NCBI RefSeq assembly: GCF_017921815.1
Contig: NZ_JAGEMM010000001.1
Coordinates: 620,001 to 684,000, forward strand
Direction of reading: 5' to 3'
Source: Microvirga antarctica
GTDB lineage: Bacteria > Pseudomonadota > Alphaproteobacteria > Rhizobiales > Beijerinckiaceae
DNA length: 64,000 nucleotides
Part shown: in pieces, positions 29,092-50,142 of the stretch
How the letters are laid out: each line of letters begins with the position of its first letter
How positions within the stretch are numbered: position 1 is the first letter of the stretch
Translations under genes and position numbers: made by a program
Notes under the pieces: model-generated
What the model saw: the letters and a program-made list of their open reading frames with translations, nothing else
What the model was told of the DNA's origin: nothing
Database searches by the model: none

Positions 29092-29822
29092 CACGCGTTC
29101 TCCTCTTGAGCCTGCGGGGCCGTCTCGGCCGGCGCAGCGCCGTTCGCACCCGTCCGGAACGAACCGGGCATCGGCACGTCGGTCGGAAGCTTCCGCTTCA
29201 CCGCGTCACGGATGTAGATCCATCCGCCGGCGACGCCGGGAACGGCGCCCTCGACCAGGATCAGACCGCGCTCGACGTCGGTCGACACCACGCGCAGGTT
29301 CTGCGTCGTGACGCGCTCGGCACCGAGGTGACCAGGCATCTTCTTGTTCTTGAAGGTCTTGCCGGGATCCTGACGACCACCGGTCGAACCGATCGAACGG
29401 TGCGACACGGACACGCCGTGGGTAGCCCGAAGACCGCCGAAGTTCCAGCGCTTCATACCGCCGGCGAAGCCCTTACCCGTCGTGGTGCCCGTGACGTCCA
29501 CGAACTGCCCGGCGACGAAGTGATCGGCGGTGATTTCGGCGCCCACCGGGATGACTGCATCCTCGGAGACGCGGAATTCCGCGATCTTGCGCTTCGGCTC
29601 GACGTTGGCGACGGCGAACCGTCCACGCTCTGCCTTCGAAACGTTCTTGACCTTGGCCTTGCCGACGCCGACCTGCAGCGCCGTGTAGCCATTCTTGTCC
29701 ATCGTCCGATGGGCAACCACCTGACAGTGATCGACCTTCAGAACCGTAACCGGGACGTGCTCACCCGCATCCGTAAAGATACGAGTCATCCCCAACTTCT
29801 GTGCAATGACGCCTGAGCGCAT
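29091..29822 (-). CDS. rplC: 50S ribosomal protein L3
   Basis: A 243-residue L3, an assembly initiator reaching toward the peptidyl transferase centre. It has the L3 start [28 protein letters not shown], the [30 protein letters not shown] extension with the Gln-containing stretch [14 protein letters not shown], and a C-terminal Ala/Glu-rich tail longer than in E. coli. It follows rpsJ by 47 bases. Confidence 0.98.
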   Translation of the reverse strand: MRSGVIAQKLGMTRIFTDAGEHVPVTVLKVDHCQVVAHRTMDKNGYTALQVGVGKAKVKNVSKAERGRFAVANVEPKRKIAEFRVSEDAVIPVGAEITADHFVAGQFVDVTGTTTGKGFAGGMKRWNFGGLRATHGVSVSHRSIGSTGGRQDPGKTFKNKKMPGHLGAERVTTQNLRVVSTDVERGLILVEGAVPGVAGGWIYIRDAVKRKLPTDVPMPGSFRTGANGAAPAETAPQAQEENA

Positions 29823-29869
29823 GTGCGTATCCTCTCGGCGTGTCCTACCGAAAGCTCCAAGCCAAAGGC

Positions 29870-30175
29870 TTAGAGCTTGATCTCCACGTCCACGCCCGCG
29901 GCGAGGTCGAGCTTCATCAGCGCGTCCACCGTCTGGGGTGTGGGGTCCACGATATCGAGAACACGCTTGTGAGTGCGCATCTCGAACTGCTCACGCGACT
30001 TCTTGTCGATGTGCGGCGAGCGAAGAACCGTAAAGCGTTCGATACGCGTCGGCAGCGGAATAGGCCCGCGCACCTGAGCGCCGGTCCGCTTGGCAGTCGA
30101 CACGATTTCGCGTGTCGATGCGTCGAGGATCCGGTGGTCGAACGCCTTAAGGCGAATGCGAATATTCTGGTTCAT
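29870..30175 (-). CDS. rpsJ: 30S ribosomal protein S10 (NusE)
   Basis: A 101-residue S10, part of the small-subunit head and also the NusE transcription antitermination factor that binds NusB and NusG. It begins [18 protein letters not shown] and has [34 protein letters not shown]. First gene of the S10 block, 63 bases after tufA. Confidence 0.98.
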   Translation of the reverse strand: MNQNIRIRLKAFDHRILDASTREIVSTAKRTGAQVRGPIPLPTRIERFTVLRSPHIDKKSREQFEMRTHKRVLDIVDPTPQTVDALMKLDLAAGVDVEIKL

Positions 30176-30238
30176 GGCTTGACCTATTCAAAAAGGAGTC
30201 GACCGACCGAAACCGGCCGACTTCTTCGATCCACTAAC

Positions 30239-31429
<1,191 letters not shown>

Positions 31430-31473
31430 CGTGGCACCCGTTCCTTATTCCAAAAATATTAGCTTGAGTGGGC

Positions 31474-33549
<2,076 letters not shown>

Positions 33550-33574
33550 CGCTTAGTTCCTCAAGGTCCAGCCG

Positions 33575-34045
33575 TTACCAGCGATAATGCGAGAACGCGC
33601 GGTTGGCTTCCGCCATCCGGTGAGTGTCTTCGCGCTTCTTGACCGCGTTGCCGCGGTTGTTGGATGCATCGAGCAGTTCGGCCGACAGACGATCGACCAT
33701 CGTCTTGTCATTACGGCCGCGGGCTGCCTGGATGATCCAGCGAATGGCAAGCGCCTGGCGGCGCTCCATGCGAACTTCGACCGGGACCTGATAGGTCGCG
33801 CCGCCGACACGGCGGGAGCGAACCTCGATCGCCGGAGCGACGTTGTCGAGCGCCTGCTTGAACACTTCGAGCGGGTTGGCCTTGGCGCGCCCCTCGATAA
33901 TGTCGAACGCACCGTAAACGATGCCTTCCGCAGCAGACTTCTTGCCGTCGTACATGATCGAATTCATGAACTTGGTGACGACGATATCGCCGAACTTTGC
34001 GTCCGGAATAATCTCGCGCTTTTCAGCGCTATGGCGGCGGGACAT
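33575..34045 (-). CDS. rpsG: 30S ribosomal protein S7
   Basis: A 156-residue S7, head assembly initiator and, in E. coli, repressor of the str operon. It has [40 protein letters not shown] and the C-terminal [16 protein letters not shown]. It follows rpsL by 35 bases. Confidence 0.98.
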   Translation of the reverse strand: MSRRHSAEKREIIPDAKFGDIVVTKFMNSIMYDGKKSAAEGIVYGAFDIIEGRAKANPLEVFKQALDNVAPAIEVRSRRVGGATYQVPVEVRMERRQALAIRWIIQAARGRNDKTMVDRLSAELLDASNNRGNAVKKREDTHRMAEANRAFSHYRW

Positions 34046-34080
34046 GAGCTGGCTCCGACCTCAATAATAAGTTTTGCGGC

Positions 34081-34452
34081 TTACTTCGGCCGCTTCGCGC
34101 CGTACTTCGAACGACGCTGCTTACGGTTTTTCACACCCTGCGTGTCGAGGACGCCGCGAATGATGTGATAACGGACACCCGGAAGGTCCTTCACGCGGCC
34201 GCCGCGGATCATCACCACGGAGTGCTCTTGAAGGTTGTGGCCCTCGCCCGGGATATAACCGATGACTTCGAAGCCATTGGTCAAACGAACCTTGGCGACC
34301 TTACGAAGCGCCGAGTTCGGCTTCTTCGGGGTCGTGGTGTAAACGCGCGTGCACACGCCCCGCTTCTGCGGGCAGGCCTCAAGCGCGGGAACCTTATTCC
34401 GGCTCTTTTGCGCCGTCCGCGGCTTGCGGATCAGCTGACTGATCGTTGGCAT
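34081..34452 (-). CDS. rpsL: 30S ribosomal protein S12
   Basis: A 123-residue S12, central to decoding fidelity. The start [12 protein letters not shown] at 34452 is the universal one; the open frame extends 55 codons upstream into the leader and is not used. The [13 protein letters not shown] loop and the [13 protein letters not shown] loop keep the lysines that are wild type in streptomycin-sensitive bacteria. It is the first gene of the str operon. Confidence 0.98.
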   Translation of the reverse strand: MPTISQLIRKPRTAQKSRNKVPALEACPQKRGVCTRVYTTTPKKPNSALRKVAKVRLTNGFEVIGYIPGEGHNLQEHSVVMIRGGRVKDLPGVRYHIIRGVLDTQGVKNRKQRRSKYGAKRPK

Positions 34453-34630
34453 CCTCTGCCCTCTTTCACCGGCCACCCCATGGTGGCTTTGCGTGTCTTC
34501 AACGTGGAACGCCGCAAGGGCGTCCCGGCAAGCGGAAACGCTTGCACAAAACGAAGCCGCGCCATTGGCGAGAATGCCCTTAGCGCGGTGCCTGCAGAGG
34601 ATTACGGCGAACCGCAATCGTGCCCTATAT

Positions 34631-34644
34631 CTGACGTCTGTCAG
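34631..34644. repeat. Short inverted repeat in the rpsL leader
   Basis: CTGAC, 4-base loop, GTCAG: perfect 5-bp arms. It abuts a CTTGAC hexamer and a TATA-like stretch read on the minus strand, so it could be an operator or a small hairpin. Confidence 0.4.
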
Positions 34645-34680
34645 TCAAGGTTTGAGTTCGACAGCGTTTAGGTCGCCTCC

Positions 34681-34701
34681 GTCGAAACTAGTCGTTTCGA
34701 C
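34681..34701. repeat. Perfect 8-bp inverted repeat in the rpsL leader
   Basis: GTCGAAAC, 5-base centre, GTTTCGAC. It lies 30-50 bases after the expected transcription start of the str promoter, so it would form a hairpin near the 5' end of the leader or act as a DNA operator. Confidence 0.65.
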
Positions 34702-34737
34702 TCGCTTGATACCTACGGCCCGTCGGAAAGTCTGGTT

Positions 34738-34766
34738 TCTCTAGCCCCCGAGTCGGTAAAAGTCAA
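34738..34766 (-). promoter_or_regulatory. Candidate sigma70 promoter of the str operon
   Basis: Minus strand TTGACT (plus 34761-34766), exactly 17 bases, then TAGAGA (plus 34738-34743). It faces rpsL and lies beyond the rpoC terminator, where a new promoter is expected. Confidence 0.6.
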
Positions 34767-34982
34767 CTCGATTCCGCCAAGAAGCGCGGCTCGCCGCTGT
34801 TCCTGCGCCCTGGCAGAGGCGACGGGTGGTTTCGGAGCGCTCTCGCGGTCCATTCCCGACGTTCTAAGGGCCTCTTGAGGCCGATTTCACCGGCCTTGCT
34901 CCGGCTTTGCCGCCGTGCACTTGCCGATGCGGCAGGAGCATATGCCAGAGGAGACGACGGCGCATCGTGCCGTCCCGTTCAT

Positions 34983-35006
34983 GGAAAAGGCCGCCCTGAG
35001 GCGGCC
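34983..35006 (-). terminator. Intrinsic terminator after rpoC
   Basis: Minus strand: a 7-bp GC stem (GGCCGCC / GGCGGCC, plus 34989-34995 and 35000-35006) with a 4-base loop, followed by TTTT. It lies 25 bases past the rpoC stop and separates the rif and str units. Confidence 0.85.
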
Positions 35007-35031
35007 CTTTCGGTGTTGATGCGGCTGAAGC

Positions 35032-39207
<4,176 letters not shown>

Positions 39208-39296
39208 CGCCAGCTCCTAAAACCTCGAAGGTGTCATGGCCGGACGACAGTCCGACCATCTCTTGGTCTGAGAGGGTGCTCCCCTCCCGGGTCGAG

Positions 39297-39319
39297 ATCC
39301 CCAGGCCAGGCCTGGGGAT
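39297..39319. repeat. REP-like palindrome between rpoB and rpoC
   Basis: ATCCCCAGGCC, one base, GGCCTGGGGAT: perfect 11-bp arms, followed by GAC. The form GTCATCCCC...GGGGAT resembles the dispersed intergenic palindromes I know from alphaproteobacteria. No T-run, so a full terminator is unlikely, as expected inside an operon. Confidence 0.75.
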
Positions 39320-39331
39320 GACGATGTTAAA

Positions 39332-43462
<4,131 letters not shown>

Positions 43463-43484
43463 CTGGACCTCGTTCCTCATCTAC

Positions 43485-43525
43485 GGCTGATCGCGCAGCC
43501 CCTAGATAAGGATGCTCGATCAGCC
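43485..43525. promoter_or_regulatory. Inverted repeat in the rpoB leader
   Basis: GGCTGATCG at 43485-43493 and CGATCAGCC at 43517-43525 form a perfect 9-bp stem with a 23-base loop, 22 bases before the rpoB start. Possible RNA hairpin for processing or translational control between the ribosomal and polymerase parts of the operon. Confidence 0.55.
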
Positions 43526-43633
43526 GCCCAGCGACCTGCGGCCGCCAGCTACCAAAAAACCTCTGGACCTTTGCGGCCCGGAGAGACTTCGCGTCGTCAC
43601 AAGGGGCCCTGCCCTCATCGACGACACAACGGC

Positions 43634-43710
43634 CCCAGGCAAAACTGCCTGGGACCGTGTGCTGTTAGAGCCCCCGCCTGCGCAGGGGTGACATCGCGGC
43701 CGAAGCCGCG
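43634..43710. repeat. Cluster of three stem-loops after rplL
   Basis: A UUCG-type hairpin right after the rplL stop (CGCGGC, TTCG, GCCGCG on the minus strand; plus 43695-43710), a CCCC...GGGG palindrome around the TGCGCAGG core at about 43670-43688, and CCCAGGCA, 4 bases, TGCCTGGG at 43634-43653. None has a T-run. They could form a partial terminator/attenuator that sets the ratio of rplL to rpoB transcript, or be dispersed palindromes. Confidence 0.55.
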
Positions 43711-43714
43711 AAAA

Positions 43715-44086
43715 TCACTTAAGCTCGACCTTGGCGCCGACCTTCTCGAGGGTCGCCTTGATCTTCTCGGCTTCGTCCTTGGTGACGCCTTCCTTGACGG
43801 CCTTGGGCGCACCTTCGACGAGGTCCTTAGCTTCCTTGAGGCCGAGGCCCGTGATCGCACGGACTTCCTTGATGACCTCAATTTTCTTGTCGCCAGTGGC
43901 AGCCAGCATGACCGTGAACTCGGTCTGCTCTTCAACAGCTGCAGCAGCAGCGCCGGGAGCCGCAGCAACGGCCACAGCGGCCGCAGCAGAAACGCCCCAC
44001 TTCTCTTCGAGGAGCTTCGACAGCTCGGCAGCCTCGAGAACGGTCAGCGACGACAGATCGTCAACAAGCTTGGCAAGATCAGCCAT
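43715..44086 (-). CDS. rplL: 50S ribosomal protein L7/L12
   Basis: A 123-residue L7/L12 stalk protein that recruits translation GTPases. The N-terminal dimerisation domain ([30 protein letters not shown]) is joined by an Ala-rich hinge to the C domain with [28 protein letters not shown]. It follows rplJ by 52 bases. Confidence 0.98.
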   Translation of the reverse strand: MADLAKLVDDLSSLTVLEAAELSKLLEEKWGVSAAAAVAVAAAPGAAAAAVEEQTEFTVMLAATGDKKIEVIKEVRAITGLGLKEAKDLVEGAPKAVKEGVTKDEAEKIKATLEKVGAKVELK

Positions 44087-44138
44087 AGTTTTCAGTCCTT
44101 AAGTTCGGTTCGAACGGTTGATGATTGAGGTTACGGCC

Positions 44139-44657
44139 TCACGCCGCTTCGCCTGTCTTGGCATAGGCCCCGAACACCCGGGCGAGCTTCGCCGCCGGTG
44201 CATTGACGACCGTTGCGATCTTGGTGGCGGGAGCCTGGATCAGGCCCACCAGCTTGGCGCGCAGTTCGTCAAGGGACGGAAGAACGGCAAGCGCCTTCAC
44301 TCCGTCCACGTTCAGGGAAGTCGCACCCATTGCTCCGCCGAGGATCACGAGCTTGTCGTTGGCCTTGGCGAAATTGACGGCGACTTTGGGCGCCGCGACC
44401 GGATCGCTTGAATAAGCGAGCAGGGTCGGACCTTTGAGAAGGTCCGCGATGGACGCGACGTCCGTGCCTTCGAGAGCGATTCTGGCGAGGCGGTTCTTCG
44501 CGACCTTAACGGTGGCGCCAGCCTGCTTCATCTGCGCGCGCAGCTTCTGCATGTCGGCGACCGTCAGGCCAGCATAGTGGGCAACGACGACCACGTTCGT
44601 GTTCACAAACACGTCGTTGAGCGTCGAGACGAGCTCGCTTTTTGCTGCTCTTTCCAC
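44139..44657 (-). CDS. rplJ: 50S ribosomal protein L10
   Basis: A 172-residue L10, the base of the L7/L12 stalk. It starts [17 protein letters not shown], contains [24 protein letters not shown] and the [11 protein letters not shown] strand, and ends in the helix that binds L12 dimers. A GGAGAGAG ribosome binding site precedes it, and a 7-bp hairpin sits right upstream of that. Confidence 0.97.
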   Translation of the reverse strand: MERAAKSELVSTLNDVFVNTNVVVVAHYAGLTVADMQKLRAQMKQAGATVKVAKNRLARIALEGTDVASIADLLKGPTLLAYSSDPVAAPKVAVNFAKANDKLVILGGAMGATSLNVDGVKALAVLPSLDELRAKLVGLIQAPATKIATVVNAPAAKLARVFGAYAKTGEAA

Positions 44658-44673
44658 TGGGCTCTCTCCGGTT

Positions 44674-44689
44674 GGCGGATAAATCCGCC
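44674..44689 (-). promoter_or_regulatory. Hairpin next to the rplJ ribosome binding site
   Basis: GGCGGAT / ATCCGCC on either side of 2 bases (real loop probably larger). It stands just before GGAGAGAG, so it could control access to the rplJ start, as expected for L10 feedback. Confidence 0.5.
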
Positions 44690-45046
44690 GGTTGCACCTG
44701 TCGCCTGAAGCGCCCCGAACCTGCGTCCGAAGCGTCTACAGACGACGCTCTCGCAAGCCCTGTCCCCCAGTGCGCATCTTTTCAGACACAATAGGGATGA
44801 GATGGTTCGAACCGATCTTCTGTGCCCGCGTTAAGCAGGCGGAATAGCGGCTTCCCCGTCTATGCTGGCCCTCTCGGATTAAGCCGGTCTCCCGGCACCT
44901 GCAGTCTCGGACAGGACATAGCCGGAACATGCCAAAGGTTTCCCTTTAGCCTTTCCGGCTTGTCACCGCTCCGTCTCCGGAGCGGATTGGCAGCCCGAAG
45001 CGCGTCGATGACGCATTCCGAGCCTATGTTGGAATCTCAACGCGAG

Positions 45047-45075
45047 TTATTAAGCCCTTACGTCCGAAAAGCCAA
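45047..45075 (-). promoter_or_regulatory. Candidate promoter for rplJ-rplL-rpoB-rpoC
   Basis: Minus strand TTGGCT (plus 45070-45075), 17-base spacer, TAATAA (plus 45047-45052). It lies after the rplA terminator and points to rplJ with a leader near 390 bases. The -35 is only a moderate match. Confidence 0.4.
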
Positions 45076-45245
45076 GGGGCAATTCCGCGGCATTTTTGAG
45101 GCATCTCGCATGGGAATGGTGGCGAGGACCTGAAGTGGGAACGCTCCCGACGGGTTTCAAGATGCCGGTCTGGCGGTCCGGGAGTAGCAGACCTCCGGCC
45201 CATCCAACCCGGCCGGCCCGACCGCCACCCGCCGTATCGCTCTGC

Positions 45246-45277
45246 CAAAAAAGAAGGCCCGGCGCGTTGGCGCCGGA
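45246..45277 (-). terminator. Intrinsic terminator after rplA
   Basis: Minus strand: CCGGCGC, 4-base loop, GCGCCGG (plus 45259-45265 and 45270-45276), extended by flanking pairs and followed by TTCTTTTTT. It lies 26 bases past the rplA stop and separates L11-L1 from L10-L12. Confidence 0.85.
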
Positions 45278-45302
45278 CCCCCTTCGATCGTTACATTCAG
45301 GC

Positions 45303-46007
45303 TCAGCTGGCCAAAACGCTCGACGGCTCGACCTTCACGCCCGGGCCCATGGTGGAGGAAACCGCCACGCGCTGGATGTAGGTGCCCTTGGCGCCCGCAG
45401 GCTTGGCCTTCGAGACAGCGTCGGCAAACGCCTTGATGTTCTCGACCAGCTTGGTGTCGTCGAAGGACGCCTTGCCGATGCCCGCATGCACGATGCCGGC
45501 CTTCTCGACGCGGAACTCCACGGCGCCGCCCTTGGCAGCCTCGACGGCTCCCTTGACGTCCATGGTCACCGTGCCGACCTTCGGGTTGGGCATCATGCCG
45601 CGCGGGCCGAGCACCTTACCGAGGCGACCGACCAGAGGCATCATGTCCGGGGTGGCGATGCAGCGATCGAAATCGATCTTGCCGCCGTTCACCGCCTCGA
45701 ACAGGTCCTCGGCGCCGACCACGTCGGCACCGGCGGCCTTGGCCTCGTCGGCCTTCGCGCCACGAGCAAAGACTGCAACCCGAACCGTCCGGCCGGAGCC
45801 GTTGGGAAGGTTGCAGACGCCGCGGACCATCTGGTCGGCGTGGCGGGGATCGACGCCAAGATTCATCGAGACTTCAATGGTCTCGTCGAACTTCGACTTG
45901 GCGCGTTCCTTGATCATCTTCACCGCATCTTCGATGCCGTAAAGCTTGGTGGGCTCGATGCCCTCGCGGGCTGCGCGGATGCGCTTGCCTTCGTTGGATG
46001 CCATCAT
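45303..46007 (-). CDS. rplA: 50S ribosomal protein L1
   Basis: A 234-residue L1, the mobile stalk protein that helps release deacylated tRNA; in E. coli also the repressor of its own operon. Family segments: [50 protein letters not shown]. Two ATG codons are adjacent (46007 and 46004); the second has the better distance from GGAGG. It follows rplK by 7 bases. Confidence 0.98.
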   Translation of the reverse strand: MMASNEGKRIRAAREGIEPTKLYGIEDAVKMIKERAKSKFDETIEVSMNLGVDPRHADQMVRGVCNLPNGSGRTVRVAVFARGAKADEAKAAGADVVGAEDLFEAVNGGKIDFDRCIATPDMMPLVGRLGKVLGPRGMMPNPKVGTVTMDVKGAVEAAKGGAVEFRVEKAGIVHAGIGKASFDDTKLVENIKAFADAVSKAKPAGAKGTYIQRVAVSSTMGPGVKVEPSSVLAS

Positions 46008-46014
46008 GCCCTCC

Positions 46015-46446
46015 TTATGCTGCCACTTCCAGGCCCATGGACCGGGCGGAACCCTCGATCATGGACATGGCGGATTCGACGCTGTCGCAGTTGAGATCGG
46101 CCATCTTCTTCTCGGCGATCTCGCGGATCTGGTCGCGGGTCACGCTGCCAGCCTTGTTGCCCTTGCCGGGGGTCTGAGAACCCTTGTCCAGCTTGGCTGC
46201 CTTCTTGAGGAAGAACGACACCGGGGGCTGCTTCAGCTCGAAGGTGAAGGAGCGATCCTGATACGCGGTGATGATCACCGGGATCGGGGTTCCCTTTTCG
46301 ATCTGTGCGGTCTTCGCGTTGAAGGCCTTGCAGAATTCCATGATGTTCAGGCCGCGCTGACCGAGCGCGGGACCGATCGGCGGGGACGGATTGGCCGCGC
46401 CAGCCGGGACTTGGAGCTTTACGTAGCCCGAGATTTTCTTTGCCAT
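46015..46446 (-). CDS. rplK: 50S ribosomal protein L11
   Basis: A 143-residue L11 of the GTPase-associated centre. It starts [46 protein letters not shown], the L11 N domain, and ends with the RNA-binding helix-loop domain with [27 protein letters not shown]. The upstream 12 in-frame codons are not used. It follows nusG after 307 bases. Confidence 0.98.
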   Translation of the reverse strand: MAKKISGYVKLQVPAGAANPSPPIGPALGQRGLNIMEFCKAFNAKTAQIEKGTPIPVIITAYQDRSFTFELKQPPVSFFLKKAAKLDKGSQTPGKGNKAGSVTRDQIREIAEKKMADLNCDSVESAMSMIEGSARSMGLEVAA

Positions 46447-46753
46447 GGGAGTCTCTCCAATGGACCAGCCGCCCGGCGCCAACCGGTCGACATGGTGATT
46501 GCAGGTCGCGGTACAGCCTGGTTCCCCCGGATGGCGTCCGGGCAGGCCTCCCGCGGATGAAGGCCCCCGTCAGGGAGCCTGTCCTGGCCGAACGCGGGTT
46601 CGGTCGGGATGGATACCCGTCCGTCCGGCCCTGAGAAGGACCCGGACCCCGCGGCCGTCAGAGCGGCCAGCAGGTCGGAAGGGGCTGATGCAGCTCTCGC
46701 CGCATCGGGAAAAAGCAACCGGGTGGCCCGCGGGCAATCCGGAAACAGAAATG
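46447..46753. other. Gap between nusG and rplK
   Basis: Very GC-rich, no gene, no terminator and no promoter that I could define on the minus strand. It may carry the L11-L1 promoter or an L1-binding leader. Confidence 0.4.
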
Positions 46754-47287
46754 TCAGAGCTTCTCGACCTGACTGTATTCGAGCTCGACCGGTGTGGCGC
46801 GACCGAAGATGGACACCGCCACCTTGAGGCGGGCGCGACCCTCGTCGACTTCCTCGACGACACCGTTGAACGAAGCGAACGGCCCGTCGGAGACGCGAAC
46901 CTGCTCGCCGATCTCGAAGCTGACCGACGGCTTGGGATGATCGACACCCTCGGCCACCTGCCCCTTGATCCGCTCGGCCTCGCGGTCCGGAATCGGAACC
47001 GGCTTGGCCTTGTCGGCGCCCAGGAAGCCCGTGACCTTCGGGGTATTCTTGATGAGGTGGTAGACCTCGTCGGTGAGGTCGCATTTCACCAGCACGTAGC
47101 CGGGGAAGAACTTGCGCTCGGCATCGACCTTGCGGCCGCGGCGGACCTCGACGACCTTCTCGGTCGGAACCAGAACCTCTTCGAACATCTCCTCGAGACC
47201 GCGCTGGGCGGCCTGATCGCGAATCGACTGGGCGACCTTGTTCTCGAAGTTCGAATAGGCGTGGACGATGTACCAGCGCTTCGTCAT
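46754..47287 (-). CDS. nusG: Transcription termination/antitermination factor NusG
   Basis: A 177-residue NusG that binds RNA polymerase and couples it to ribosomes (through S10) or Rho. The NGN domain starts [17 protein letters not shown], with [17 protein letters not shown]-like [13 protein letters not shown]; the C-terminal KOW domain has [22 protein letters not shown]. The start at 47287 is six bases from AGAGGTGG; a codon 3 residues earlier overlaps that site. Twelve bases after secE. Confidence 0.97.
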   Translation of the reverse strand: MTKRWYIVHAYSNFENKVAQSIRDQAAQRGLEEMFEEVLVPTEKVVEVRRGRKVDAERKFFPGYVLVKCDLTDEVYHLIKNTPKVTGFLGADKAKPVPIPDREAERIKGQVAEGVDHPKPSVSFEIGEQVRVSDGPFASFNGVVEEVDEGRARLKVAVSIFGRATPVELEYSQVEKL

Positions 47288-47299
47288 CACATCCACCTC

Positions 47300-47500
47300 T
47301 TAACCGCGAAAACCGAGGAGGATCGAACGGACCCCCCAGCCGACCGCCTGGTCGACCACGAGGAAGAAGATGCTCGCAAGCACGACCATCACGAACACCA
47401 TGGCGGTCGTGATCATCGTTTCCTTGCGGGTCGGCCATGTGACCTTCGCCGCTTCGGAGCGCACCTGCGTCAAGAAATCGAACGGATTCGTCTTCGCCAT
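47300..47500 (-). CDS. secE: Protein translocase subunit SecE
   Basis: A 66-residue SecE with the short alphaproteobacterial form: an amphipathic cytoplasmic helix with the signature FLTQVRSEAAKVTWPTRKETM, then a single transmembrane segment (about 33-55). It clamps SecY in the translocase. The start MAKTNPFDF at 47500 is chosen; the longer open frame upstream runs into the tRNA gene. Confidence 0.96.
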   Translation of the reverse strand: MAKTNPFDFLTQVRSEAAKVTWPTRKETMITTAMVFVMVVLASIFFLVVDQAVGWGVRSILLGFRG

Positions 47501-47662
47501 CGCACTGCGTTCACATCGCCACGGAGCGGCTGCAAACGTCCTCTCATGGGACCATTCGGCCCAAATTGAAGGGGCGCGAAGCCGTGTTACGAGCCTCGCG
47601 CCGCCTGGAAACCATTCTTCGGGGCGCTCTACTAACGCAAAACGCCCGCTTTGTCGATCCGC

Positions 47663-47739
47663 TGGCAGGAGTGGAGGGACTCGAACCCGCAACCCCCGGT
47701 TTTGGAGACCGGTGCTCTAGCCAGTTGAGCTACACTCCT
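47663..47739 (-). tRNA. tRNA-Trp (anticodon CCA)
   Basis: Minus strand 77 bases: acceptor AGGAGTG pairs with CACTCCT, the D arm has TAGCTCAACTGG, the anticodon loop is CTCCAAA with CCA, and the T arm has GGTTCGAGTCC. The 3' CCA is encoded. It lies between tufB and secE, a common position in alphaproteobacteria. Confidence 0.97.
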
Positions 47740-47800
47740 CCGGCGGATCACAGGTGACGTAAGGCCATCACCTGCAACTGTAAAGGCCTGAATGCCTAAC

Positions 47801-48991
<1,191 letters not shown>

Positions 48992-49289
48992 CAATCTCTA
49001 CCTTATCGAGTGGGATTTCATCAAAGCTGGTGCGTCCGATATTGCGGTTGCGCTCATTCCGCAAGAGCCAATTTCGATATTGAGGAACGTATCCGCGCGC
49101 AACCGAGCGACGGGAGCGATTTTTAGTCGAGGGGCCGTGCGTGGGTGCCGTTTGGGTATGGCGAGTCGTTAGCTGGAGAACTTTGACCTAGCCCCCCCCT
49201 TAAGGGCCGTAGCCCATTGTAGAATTTTCGAAAGCGATTTCCTGGCCGTAAGTCCGGACTTGTCGGGTGTTTCCGTTGTCTCCTGCCGG
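48992..49289. other. Upstream region of tuf copy 2
   Basis: About 300 bases, no gene. It should contain the tuf promoter; a TACAAT hexamer on the minus strand near plus 49220 is the best -10 but lacks a good -35 at normal spacing. A run of seven C at about 49192-49198 is unusual. Confidence 0.4.
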
Positions 49290-49691
49290 TCAATCCCTTG
49301 TTTCTTCCTCTCGATAGCCCGTCCCGCCGGGGAGCCAGGGCAGGTCGAAATCGCCGAAGCGCCGGCCTTTAGCGTGCCTTCCGATCTCGTAGTGAACAGC
49401 GAACTTGAACAGCCAATACAGGCCGACTGTGATCAGGAGCCACGCGGCCAAGAACGCGGCTCCCACCACCCATCCTCCGCTGCCCGATAGCCAGGCGAGG
49501 TAAGAGATCGGGGCAAGGATCACCAAGGCGGCTAGGTTGCCGGTGACGATCATCGCTCCCCGGATCGCCTCCCAAAGGGTGAACTCAAGACTGACAAGCT
49601 GGCCGAGGGCGTCGTCTCGATCGAGCAACCTGCCGGTCAGATCGGTGAGCGCGTCCTCGAAGGACTGCTGATAGTCACGTCCGTCGACCAT
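49290..49691 (-). CDS. Small membrane protein with two transmembrane segments
   Basis: A 133-residue protein from the ATG at 49691 (GGGA ribosome binding site). A soluble N-terminal part of about 45 residues is followed by two hydrophobic segments (roughly 46-69 and 73-97) and a charged C-terminal tail with DFDLPWLPGG. I do not recognise a family. It lies between tuf and tRNA-Gly, where core gene order normally has nothing, so it is likely an inserted accessory gene. Confidence 0.6.
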   Translation of the reverse strand: MVDGRDYQQSFEDALTDLTGRLLDRDDALGQLVSLEFTLWEAIRGAMIVTGNLAALVILAPISYLAWLSGSGGWVVGAAFLAAWLLITVGLYWLFKFAVHYEIGRHAKGRRFGDFDLPWLPGGTGYREEETRD

Positions 49692-49824
49692 TATTTCCCG
49701 CTCCCATCTCCGACGCGAGGATGTCGCATATGAAAACCGGGGACACCAGGCGGATGGGAGCAACGTCCGAGCGAAGAATCCGATGCCAGCCTAGGATAGC
49801 GGCTCCGCAACACAGGAGGCGCGA

Positions 49825-50142
49825 GTGACGGAGTCAGATACTCCAACGATCATTGTTGAAGCGATTCCGAGTGTCCAAGGTGAGGTTTCGGCGGTCGCAA
49901 GCGCGACTGCTCCATTCATCTACTTCGACAATGCCTCCACGTTTGGCATCAACGAGGGCGTGGCAAACATCACGCTGGAAGCAAACAGAGTGATGGTGGT
50001 CGGCGGGGAGGTTAGGGGCGACCGTGTGATTGTCGCGCACGTCCGCATGAGTGTTGGGGCAATCGCTAGATTAAAGTCCGCTATCGAGGGCATCGACTTG
50101 CAGGAGCAGAAAGGCGAGAGCGGCGAACGCACAGTAAACTAA
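49825..50142 (+). CDS. Small hypothetical protein (DUF3467-like pattern)
   Basis: A 105-residue soluble protein with a GTG start at 49825 behind GGAGG. The run PFIYFDNASTFGINEGVANITLE then RVIVAHVRMSVGAIARLKSAIEGI resembles small beta-rich proteins of the DUF3467 type, in which a conserved beta sheet ends in a C-terminal helix. The match is from memory and weak. Divergent from the membrane protein gene next to it. Confidence 0.55.
   Translation: MTESDTPTIIVEAIPSVQGEVSAVASATAPFIYFDNASTFGINEGVANITLEANRVMVVGGEVRGDRVIVAHVRMSVGAIARLKSAIEGIDLQEQKGESGERTVN

Larger units (their letters stand above)
34453..34982 (-). promoter_or_regulatory. Leader region of the str operon
   Basis: About 530 bases without a gene between the rpoC terminator and rpsL. 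It holds a strong promoter candidate (34738-34766), two inverted repeats downstream of it (34681-34701 and 34631-34644), and a second CTTGAC hexamer on the minus strand just upstream of the latter (plus 34644-34650 area) without a well-spaced -10. A leader of roughly 280 bases would precede rpsL. Confidence 0.5.
44658..45245 (-). promoter_or_regulatory. Leader of the rplJ-rplL-rpoBC unit
   Basis: About 590 bases with no convincing gene between the rplA terminator and rplJ. It holds a promoter candidate (45047-45075) and a hairpin at 44674-44689 beside the ribosome binding site. In other bacteria L10(L12)4 binds a kink-turn in this leader to repress translation; the sequence is compatible but the kink-turn was not identified. 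A 64-codon frame at 44736-44930 has no protein-like pattern. Confidence 0.5.

Noticed and set aside
34640-34665. Second rpsL promoter based on CTTGAC followed by TATAGG
   Set aside because: The spacing between the hexamers is only about 13 bases, too short for sigma70.
44736-44930. A 64-codon frame in the rplJ leader
   Set aside because: Cys/Arg-rich translation without a start signal; more likely structured leader RNA.
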